From Arenicellales bacterium (lineage in GTDB: Bacteria; Pseudomonadota; Gammaproteobacteria; BMS3Bbin11), in contig JARFQC010000125.1 in NCBI GenBank assembly GCA_029287965.1, positions 1-7,633 on the forward strand: 7,633 bases of DNA, given 5' to 3'. The number at the start of each line of letters is the position of its first letter. The first letter of the stretch is position 1. Shown one piece after another: positions 1 to 5,900 of the stretch. Made by a program: the position numbers and the translations under genes. Below the pieces are notes generated by a model, which was given only the letters and a program-made list of their open reading frames with translations, searched no databases and was not told the origin of the DNA.

Positions 1-144
1 CCGGAGGTCACGCGTCGCCGTATCTACATCGAGACCCTGCAGGAGGTACTGCCGGGCATCCGTTCCAAAATTATCATCGATGAACAGGCGCGTAACATTC
101 TGCCGTTGCTGAACCTCGATTCACATAAGGAGGTGAAGCCATGA
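1..144 (+). CDS. hflK: HflK-type FtsH protease modulator, C-terminal fragment
   Basis: Only the last 47 codons and the TGA stop (142-144) are in the window; the gene begins upstream. The visible tail starts PEVTRRRIYIETLQEVLPGI, continues into a hydrophobic stretch (SKIIID) and ends in a leucine-rich segment (ILPLLNLD). This matches the usual end of HflK: the last part of the SPFH-associated helix (RRRxYxETLQEVL), then a short beta segment and a variable tail. HflK is an inner-membrane SPFH protein that in known bacteria assembles with HflC into a large cage around FtsH and limits access of membrane substrates. The identification rests on this tail plus the hflC gene directly after it. The stop overlaps the hflC start in an ATGA arrangement, so the two are almost certainly co-transcribed and translationally coupled. 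The hflC ribosome binding site lies inside these last codons. Confidence 0.85.
   Translation, partial: PEVTRRRIYIETLQEVLPGIRSKIIIDEQARNILPLLNLDSHKEVKP
127..135 (+). promoter_or_regulatory. Strong ribosome binding site for hflC inside the hflK tail
   Basis: AAGGAGGTG is a near-perfect Shine-Dalgarno sequence five bases before the ATG at 141. It fixes the hflC start and lies within the last codons of the upstream gene, consistent with coupled translation of the two subunits. Confidence 0.85.
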
Positions 145-1139
145 AGAACACGCATATGGCTTTGCTGGCGGTTGCGATCGTCGGCGCCTACGTTGTATCG
201 AGTTCGGTCTACACGGTGAGTGAAGTCGAGCAGGTGATTATTACCCAGTTCGGTAAGCCTGTCGGTGACCCCGTGACAACCGCCGGTCTGAAGATCAAGG
301 TGCCGTTCATCCAGGAAATCAACCCGATCGACAGGCGGGTACTGGAATGGGATGGCAATCCCTCGGACATGCCGACCAAGGACAAGCTGTATATCTCAGT
401 CGACCTGTATGCCCGCTGGCGTATCACGGATCCCTTGCAATACTTCCTGCGCCTGCGGGATGAACGCAGTGCGCAGTCCCGGCTGGACGATATCCTCGGC
501 AGCGAGACCCGTAATGCCGTGGCCAAGCACGAGCTGATCGAAATCATTCGCACCACCAGTGATCGTGAACCGTTGCGTGATGCCTTGCTGACGCAGGCGG
601 AACCGGACATGGGGGCGCTGGTGCCTATCCAGAAGGGGCGTGTGCAGGTCGAGCGGGAGATCTTCGCCGCGGCGGCGGAAAAGGTAAGGGTGTTTGGCAT
701 CGAACTGCTCGATATCCGTTTCAAACGCATCAACTACAACGAAAGCGTACGTCCGAAGATCTATGATCGCATGGTCAGTGAGCGGCGACAGATTGCCGAA
801 CGCTTTCTCTCGGAAGGCAACGGTGAGGCGGCCAGAATCCGCGGCAACCGTGTGCGCGAATTGAACAGGATCCAGTCCGAGGCCTACCGGCAGGTCGAGG
901 AGATCCGCGGTCTAGCGGATGCGAAGGCCACCGAGATCTATGCACGCGCCTATAACCAGAGTCCGCAGGCGGTGGAATTCTATGAATTCACACGCACCAT
1001 GCGGTCGTACGAGTCGATCATTGCGGCTAATACGACCCTGGTGCTCTCTACCGATAGTGACCTGTTCAAGTTCCTGAAAGGGATGAGTCCAGCACATGGC
1101 GTGGATATCCCGACCCAGGCGTTCGGTGTCAAAAAATAA
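141..1139 (+). CDS. hflC: HflC-type SPFH protein, FtsH protease modulator
   Basis: This 332-residue protein is close to the length of E. coli HflC (334, from memory). A single N-terminal membrane anchor covers residues 7-24 and would leave the rest outside the cytoplasmic membrane. The band 7/SPFH domain follows: VSEVEQVIITQFGKP (26-40), AGLKIKVPFIQ (48-58), and the strand/helix unit VDLYARWRITDP (87-98). A charged helical region (about 211-270, rich in R, E and A) is the expected coiled coil for ring assembly. The C-terminal part has the typical AVEFYEFTRTMRSYE (277-291) and LSTDSDLFKFLK (302-313) motifs. The protein should pair with HflK and regulate FtsH proteolysis at the inner membrane. 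The internal segment 104-141 (DERSAQSRLDDILGSETRN and following) differs from my recollection of E. coli HflC, and the downstream gene is not the usual hisZ/purA neighbour, so this may be a divergent or second HflKC pair. The start is fixed by the Shine-Dalgarno at 127-135. Confidence 0.93.
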   Translation: MKNTHMALLAVAIVGAYVVSSSVYTVSEVEQVIITQFGKPVGDPVTTAGLKIKVPFIQEINPIDRRVLEWDGNPSDMPTKDKLYISVDLYARWRITDPLQYFLRLRDERSAQSRLDDILGSETRNAVAKHELIEIIRTTSDREPLRDALLTQAEPDMGALVPIQKGRVQVEREIFAAAAEKVRVFGIELLDIRFKRINYNESVRPKIYDRMVSERRQIAERFLSEGNGEAARIRGNRVRELNRIQSEAYRQVEEIRGLADAKATEIYARAYNQSPQAVEFYEFTRTMRSYESIIAANTTLVLSTDSDLFKFLKGMSPAHGVDIPTQAFGVKK

Positions 1140-1179
1140 CATCGGACTTGTCTACATACCATGAAACGAGGAGATCATA

Positions 1180-1365
1180 ATGAGTGAACAAGACAAGATG
1201 CTGATGGCCGAATTCGGTATTACCAGCACGGTCAAGAAAGTGTATCGGTACAAGGAGTACCGCTACGACAGGCTGTCCGATGCACTCAGTTATGCGCGGA
1301 CTGATACCAGGCGTAGTGGAGAGGTTGTCGAGCAGGTAACACCGGTCTCACCAGCGGACTTGTAG
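1180..1365 (+). CDS. Small conserved-looking protein of unknown function, 61 aa
   Basis: A 61-residue acidic-to-neutral protein with no signal peptide or membrane segment. A clear Shine-Dalgarno (GAGGAG, 1168-1173) sits six bases before the ATG, which strongly supports it as a real gene. It begins MSEQDKMLMAEFGITSTVKK and has a Tyr/Arg-rich centre (VYRYKEYRYDRLSDALSYA, residues 21-39), then a polar C-terminus ending in SPADL. I recall similar small proteins with the MAEFGI and YKEYRYDRLxDAxxYA pattern in other gammaproteobacteria, but no function is known to me. It follows hflC by 40 bases on the same strand with no obvious terminator between, so it is probably in the same transcript. It could be a soluble accessory factor, but nothing in the sequence tells its partner. 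The aromatic and basic periodicity suggests a short amphipathic helix. Confidence 0.8.
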   Translation: MSEQDKMLMAEFGITSTVKKVYRYKEYRYDRLSDALSYARTDTRRSGEVVEQVTPVSPADL

Positions 1366-1393
1366 GTCAGCAAAGGTAACCAGCCGCGCACGG

Positions 1394-2374
1394 CTACAGG
1401 GCTGCACCAGACCAGAAGCTGGCGCCTTTGGCGAGGAATTCGTCGTAGTGCATGTAATGCGATCCGTCACAGGAAAAGGTCAGGCTCACTATGCCATTGT
1501 AAATATTGATGGAGGCTGTGCGTAAATAGATGGTCATATCCACTTTGCGTAAACCCTGCATTGCGTTCAGTATCCGGGTAATCTCGCTCCGCGGTACCCT
1601 GGCATCAGCGGGATACGGCCGCGAGGGGTACAACAGGCAGATGTCCGGGTCTGTAAGCGCCTCGTGGTCGAGGATGCGATAGCGCAGCGGGTCGTCGATG
1701 GTCCAGATGATGGCCTGGCTGCTCGAAAAATGTATCTGGCATTGGAATACGCCTCGCTCTGCGAGAAGTTCCTCCAAAATCGACAGTGCCGTCTGCATGT
1801 TACGGTCCATCGGGCTTTCGGTCCGGGTTTGCTGGAACAGCGTACCGCGAATCGCCGGGTCGCCCTTCACCTGGCGCCAGTTATCAGGCTCCTGGTACAG
1901 GGCCGAAGTCACCGGCAGATCGCGCAGGTCGAAGTCCGCCCCCAGATACCCCTGGGTACCTGTCTTCGACACCACAACTTGCAGCGCGGTCAGCGAAGGT
2001 CGATGTTCTTCCTGACTGATATAGGCGTCCGACAACAGGAAACCCCATTCTGGTATGGTCTCCTTCATGTAGGGACGCTCGGAGCGATTGAGTTGATAGT
2101 GCTCGTGGGTGATCCCAGAATTGCTGACGTGGTCGCTGAGCTGCACACCGTCGGTACCGACAGCATAGAGATAGGTGCAATACGGTATGCTCGAGAAGCC
2201 TTCCAGAAGCACCGAATTCAGCTCGTCTCGATCGTTCCAGACCGGTATGCATTTCTCTGCTAACAGCGCGAGCGGCTCACGTAGCATGCGCGCCAGTTCT
2301 TCGCGCTGACGGTAGATGCTGTCTTTCCAGGTGGGTTTTATGAGCTCGTTAGAATCCAGTTTAATGACAGTCAT
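1394..2374 (-). CDS. Soluble PDC (Cache-type) sensor domain protein
   Basis: I place the start at the ATG at 2374 (326 residues). A GAG lies seven bases before it, while the upstream GTG at 2386 has only an AGG twelve bases away. After a helical lead (residues 15-40) comes a PDC/Cache-like sensor region, about 40-155: CIPVWNDRDELNSVLLEGF (42-60), CTYLYAVGTDGVQLSDHV (66-83), then RSERPYM (97-103), GFLLSDAYIS (111-120), RPSLTALQVVV (125-135) and GYLGADFDLRDLP (142-154). The RPYM and SxxYIS motifs are typical of ligand-binding PDC folds. A second conserved block follows (207-314), with FSSSQAIIWTIDDPLRYRIL (216-235), DPDICLLYP (242-250) and a signature near the end, SLTFSCDGSHYMHYDEFL (297-314). 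There is no signal peptide, membrane helix, kinase, cyclase or methyl-accepting domain, so the binding domain appears to be cytoplasmic and without output. I recall this as an uncharacterised gammaproteobacterial family annotated only as PDC sensor protein. It is convergent with the 61-residue gene (28-base gap) and appears monocistronic. Confidence 0.85.
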   Translation of the reverse strand: MTVIKLDSNELIKPTWKDSIYRQREELARMLREPLALLAEKCIPVWNDRDELNSVLLEGFSSIPYCTYLYAVGTDGVQLSDHVSNSGITHEHYQLNRSERPYMKETIPEWGFLLSDAYISQEEHRPSLTALQVVVSKTGTQGYLGADFDLRDLPVTSALYQEPDNWRQVKGDPAIRGTLFQQTRTESPMDRNMQTALSILEELLAERGVFQCQIHFSSSQAIIWTIDDPLRYRILDHEALTDPDICLLYPSRPYPADARVPRSEITRILNAMQGLRKVDMTIYLRTASINIYNGIVSLTFSCDGSHYMHYDEFLAKGASFWSGAAL

Positions 2375-2538
2375 AAGTAATCTCACGAATCAGTGTAACC
2401 TGAGATTCGATAGTTGTTGTAAGGAAAATGCTTCAGGCATCAGGAATATAAAAGTAATTATCCGTGTGCAGAATAGATAGTTCGTGGACAAAATATTAGC
2501 TCGATTAGAACACTTTTGGATGGGGTTCTGGAGCCGGA

Positions 2539-2565
2539 ATAAACAAACACGTATTATTTGTTTAT
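2539..2565. repeat. Operator-like inverted repeat, 9-bp arms with 9-bp spacer
   Basis: ATAAACAAA (2539-2547) and TTTGTTTAT (2557-2565) are perfect reverse complements separated by nine bases. The two half-sites are centred about 18 bp apart, nearly two helical turns, which fits binding by a dimeric regulator better than an RNA hairpin made only of A-T-rich pairs. It ends 11 bases before a TATAAT box and overlaps the expected -35 position, so a bound protein could repress or activate that promoter. The cognate regulator cannot be named from this window. Confidence 0.5.
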
Positions 2566-2582
2566 GCTAGCATTAGTATAAT
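2554..2582 (+). promoter_or_regulatory. Candidate sigma70-type promoter for the rightward genes
   Basis: A perfect TATAAT lies at 2577-2582. With a 17-base spacer the -35 would be TTATTT (2554-2559), which matches the consensus poorly, so this would need an activator or would be weak. The overlap with the inverted repeat at 2539-2565 supports regulated use. Transcription from here would give a leader of roughly 210 bases before the first rightward gene, containing the hairpin at 2717-2746. Confidence 0.35.
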
Positions 2583-2716
2583 AAATATTCGCCATATTCA
2601 TCTTACCCAGGCATTTCTTTTTTCCGGATAACAGAATATCCCGTGGTCCCATCGGACAGACTGATTTTTCGATATTCAGTACTCAGTACAACGTAATCAG
2701 GACAACATTGAACAGA

Positions 2717-2746
2717 CTCGATTGAACTGCTTTCAGTTGAATCGAG
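2717..2746. repeat. Imperfect hairpin in the leader, 13-base arms
   Basis: CTCGATTGAACTG (2717-2729) and CAGTTGAATCGAG (2734-2746) pair over 12 of 13 positions with a single central G-G mismatch and a CTTT loop. There is no T-run on either side, so it is not a standard intrinsic terminator. It would form a stable stem in a leader transcript about 50 bases before the ATG at 2799. It could be a structured leader, an mRNA-stability element or a protein site. Confidence 0.55.
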
Positions 2747-2798
2747 CTGCAGTGTGTGGCCTGAATGCATTCCATTAAATATTTTAGGATTGAATACT

Positions 2799-2936
2799 AT
2801 GAGCAAAGGACAACACAGCAACAAAGAAATGAAGAAGAAACCGGCGATGACGCCAAAAGAAAAGAAGGCGGCAAAAAAACTAAAGAAAGATCAGCAGGAT
2901 TCTACTGGCTTATTCAATATTGGCAGGCAGCCTTAA
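2799..2936 (+). CDS. Small lysine-rich protein, 45 aa, unknown function
   Basis: The 45-residue product begins MSKGQHSNKEMKKKPAMTPK and continues as EKKAAKKLKKDQQD before a short polar tail. More than a quarter of it is lysine, so it is strongly basic in its first 35 residues and likely disordered or helical, with no signal peptide or membrane segment. I recall very short proteins of the MSKGxxSKKExKKKPxxTxKEKKAAK type as widespread in gammaproteobacteria and annotated as hypothetical. I chose the start at 2799 because AGGA (2786-2789) lies nine bases upstream and the family begins MSKG; an in-frame ATG at 2754 would add 15 unlike residues. It ends 25 bases before the ATG of the glucan synthase gene on the same strand, so the two may share a transcript. 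A nucleic-acid or ribosome-binding role is possible given the charge, but nothing here proves it. Confidence 0.75.
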   Translation: MSKGQHSNKEMKKKPAMTPKEKKAAKKLKKDQQDSTGLFNIGRQP

Positions 2937-2947
2937 CCGGCAGACAA

Positions 2948-2985
2948 CTGGTTTGAAAAATATGTTTGAAACCATTTCAAACCAG
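2948..2985 (+). promoter_or_regulatory. Competing hairpins around the glucan synthase start codon
   Basis: CTGGTTTGAAA (2948-2958) and TTTCAAACCAG (2975-2985) form a perfect 11-bp inverted repeat whose 16-base loop contains the ATG at 2962-2964. A second copy of GTTTGAAA at 2964-2971 can instead pair with TTTCAAAC (2975-2982), giving an 8-bp stem with a CCA loop that traps the last base of the ATG. The two structures are mutually exclusive because they share the right arm. No clear Shine-Dalgarno precedes this ATG, and the left arm occupies the place where one would be. This is consistent with control of translation initiation, or with a three-half-site protein target. The structure is seen directly; the function is inferred. 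Confidence 0.55.
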
Positions 2986-5900
2986 ATTAAGGAAAAATCA
3001 ATAATCACCAAAGCGTTTTTATCAGGGGCGCACACTCGCAATTCGCTGAGCAACGATGAGGATACCAGGTTGTTGCGCGCCGCGTTGTTCAGTATCGAGC
3101 AACTGAATCGTCACGCAGTAAAGCTGGCTGGCCAGCATAAAATCGATACGCGTCCGGGGCCGGACAGGTTGTTACCGCGGCTCGCGGATAATGAGCATGT
3201 CCTGTTGGCGGCTTATGATGTGGTGGCAGCCGCAGCTATACCTGAACAACGGATCGTACCGGCAGAGGCCTGGTTGCTAGATAATTTTTACCTCATCGAG
3301 CAGCAGATTAGTCTGGCGCGTCGGCATCTGCCGCGCGGCTACAGCCGGCAGTTACCGCGACTCGCAGAGGGTCTGTCTGCCGGATTCCCCCGCATCTATG
3401 ACCTGGCCCTGACATTGATTTCTCATATGGATGGCCGTGTCGACAGCGACAACACTACCCAGATCATCGCTGCCTATCAGAGTGCTGAACCGTTAAAGCT
3501 GGGTGAACTGTGGGCATTTCCGATCATGCTGCAGTTGGCGTTGCTGGATAATCTGCGTCGCGTAGCCTTGCGTGTCGCGCGTCGGCGCGAGGAGCGCGAA
3601 GCCGCCATTGTCTGGGCAGACCGCATGCTGAAAACGGCTGAAGAGGAGCCGAAACAGCTTATCCAGCGACTGGCCGAGTTTGCCAATGCCGATGTGCCAC
3701 TGACCGCATCCTTTGTGGAAGAATTTTACGCCAGACTCCAGGCTCAGGGGCCAGCGATGGCGTTCGTTCAAACCTGGCTCGAGCAAAAACTTCTCGAACA
3801 GGGGGTGTCCGCAACTCAACTGTCGTCGGCGGCTGCCCGAACAGCCGCAACCAACCAGATATCGATTGCCAACAGTATCAGTAGCCTGCGTTTTATCGGC
3901 ACCGTGGACTGGTGTGATTTCGTCGAGTCGCTCAGTGTCGTCGAACAGACGCTACGAAAAGATCCCGCGGCAATGCATGCCGGACAGAACTTCGCCACCC
4001 GCGATCGTTACCGGCATGTCATTGAAGATGTGGCCAGGCGTTGTGAGAGCAGTGAGTTGAATGTTGCGCGTGAAACCATTGCGCTTGCACAGGAAGCGGC
4101 AGAGTGTGTTGGTGCGAATGATCGCAGCGCGCATGTCGGCTACTATCTGGTCGATCAGGGGCGACAGCGTCTGGAGCAGGTCGTCGACTGCCGTTTGTCG
4201 TGGAAGACGCGAGCAAAACGGGCGTTCCGAAATCACCACCTGCCGCTTTACCTCAGTCCCATCCTTTTGCTTACCGTGCTGGCGACCAGTGTCGTGCTGT
4301 CTTCCTTCAGTGGTATCGCATTGGCTGACTGGCGCTACTGGTATTTTGCCATTTGCGGCCTCATCGGCGCCTCGGCGTTGGCTGTGCCACTGGTAAACCT
4401 CATGGTTACGTCCATGCTGCCACCCCACGCCTTACCTCGCCTGGATTTTTCCAAAGGGATTCCAGATATCCATCGCACCATGGTGGTTGTCCCTACATTG
4501 CTGAGCAAGCCGCAAGAGGTTGATGATCTGCTCGAAGCCATGGAGATTCGTTATCTTGGCAATCGCGATCCCAATCTCTTTTTTGCATTGTTGACGGATT
4601 TCCGTGACGCGGCTGAGTGTACTCAACCCGATGACGATGCCGTGCTTGCCTATGCGCGCACAGCACTGCAAAGGCTCAATGAAACCTACAGCGAAGACCG
4701 TCCGTGCATCTTCTATTTGTTTCACCGGCCTCGACAGTGGAATGCCTATGAACAGGTGTGGATGGGATATGAGCGTAAGCGCGGCAAGCTGGAACAGTTC
4801 AATGCCCTGCTGCGCGGCGGAGCGCAAACGGCATTTTCGGATATTGTCGGCGATGTCTCCATCCTGGGTTCGATCCAGTATGTCATCACGTTGGACACCG
4901 ACACGCAATTGCCCCGCGATGCGGCACGCACACTTATCGGTAACATGGCGCATCCGCTGAACCGGCCGGTCTACGATGCCAACAGGAAACGTATTGTAAA
5001 AGGCTACGCGATCCTGCAACCACGCACCTCGATCAGTCTGATCAGTTCAGCCCGGTCGCGGTTTTCGAAATTGTTCGCGGGCGAGTCCGGCATCGATCCT
5101 TACACGCGAGAAGTATCAGATGTCTATCAGGATGTCTTCGGCGAAGGATCATTTGTCGGCAAGGGTATCTATGATGTGGATGCCTTTCGTCAGGCCGTTG
5201 ATGGAAGATTTCCGGATAATCTCATTCTCAGTCATGATTTGTTGGAAAGCGGCTATGCGCGATCGGCGCTGATAACCGATGTCGATCTCATTGAAGAACA
5301 CCCAGACAGCTACGCCGTCGATATCAGTCGGCGACATCGCTGGATACGTGGTGACTGGCAACTGGCCGGTTGGCTATTGCCGACAGTGCCTGGACCGTAT
5401 CAATCAGAAGAATCGAAGGCCAGGCGCCAAGCGAATCCGCTCTCGGCCTTGTCGAGGTGGAAGCTTTTTGACAATCTTCGCCGTAGCCTGGTATCACCGG
5501 CACTGTTTGCCCTGCTGATCGGTGGTTGGCTGTTTGGCCCGGGGCCGGTGTGGTTCTGGAGCCTACTGGTGGTGATGATGGTGTTCCTGACGCCCTTGCT
5601 GTCCACCTTGATCGAGTTTATCCGTAAGCCAGGCGAACGTGCCTGGCTGGTGCATCTGGCCCAGACCGGCAGATCGGGGGAACGCCCGATGGCACATGCT
5701 TTTCTGGCCTTGATTTTCCTGCCCTACGACGCACTGATTTGCCTGGATGCGATGCTGCGTTCGGGTGTGCGTATGCTGTTCACCCGGCGTGGATTATTGC
5801 TCTGGCATACGAATTCGTACGCACGCCGTAACGCACGGCGCACACTGACTGATTATTTTTCGGAGATGTGGATTGCGCCGGTTGTGGCGCTGGTATCGGC

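Larger units (their letters stand above)
2375..2798. other. AT-rich intergenic region between divergent genes
   Basis: This 424-base stretch separates the PDC-protein gene (leftward) from the small Lys-rich protein gene (rightward), so it should hold the promoters for both. It is visibly richer in A and T than the flanking genes. It contains a 9+9 bp inverted repeat (2539-2565), a TATAAT box on the + strand (2577-2582) and an imperfect hairpin (2717-2746). On the - strand a GATAAT box (2462 down to 2457) is a possible -10 for the PDC gene, but I see no convincing -35 for it. No RNA gene could be recognised. Confidence 0.7.

Noticed and set aside
1382..1395. Short inverted repeat AGCCG/CGGCT between the convergent genes, as a bidirectional terminator.
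   Set aside because: The stem is only five pairs, there is no T-run on either strand, and it touches the stop codon of the leftward gene. Too weak to call.
1664..2263. A 199-codon rightward open frame inside the PDC-protein gene.
   Set aside because: It lies opposite a gene with recognisable conserved motifs, has no ribosome binding site that I can see and its translation resembles no protein family. It is a shadow frame.
2374..2386. Start of the PDC-protein gene at the GTG at 2386.
   Set aside because: It adds only four residues and has a worse placed Shine-Dalgarno than the ATG at 2374; it cannot be excluded fully.
2603..2770. A 55-codon leftward open frame in the intergenic gap (longer from 2824), ending in a KKEMPG tail.
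   Set aside because: Its possible starts lack a properly spaced Shine-Dalgarno, it runs through the imperfect hairpin, the longer form overlaps the better supported gene at 2799, and I recognise no family.
2948..2985. Inverted repeat as intrinsic terminator of the small lysine-rich gene.
   Set aside because: No T-run follows the stem, the stem is only moderately GC-rich, and the repeat extends into the coding start of the next gene.
3952..5019. Long leftward open frames within the glucan synthase gene (3952-4428 and 4432-5019).
   Set aside because: The + strand frame here carries membrane helices and the DxD motif of GT84 without interruption, so the opposite-strand frames are chance products of codon bias.
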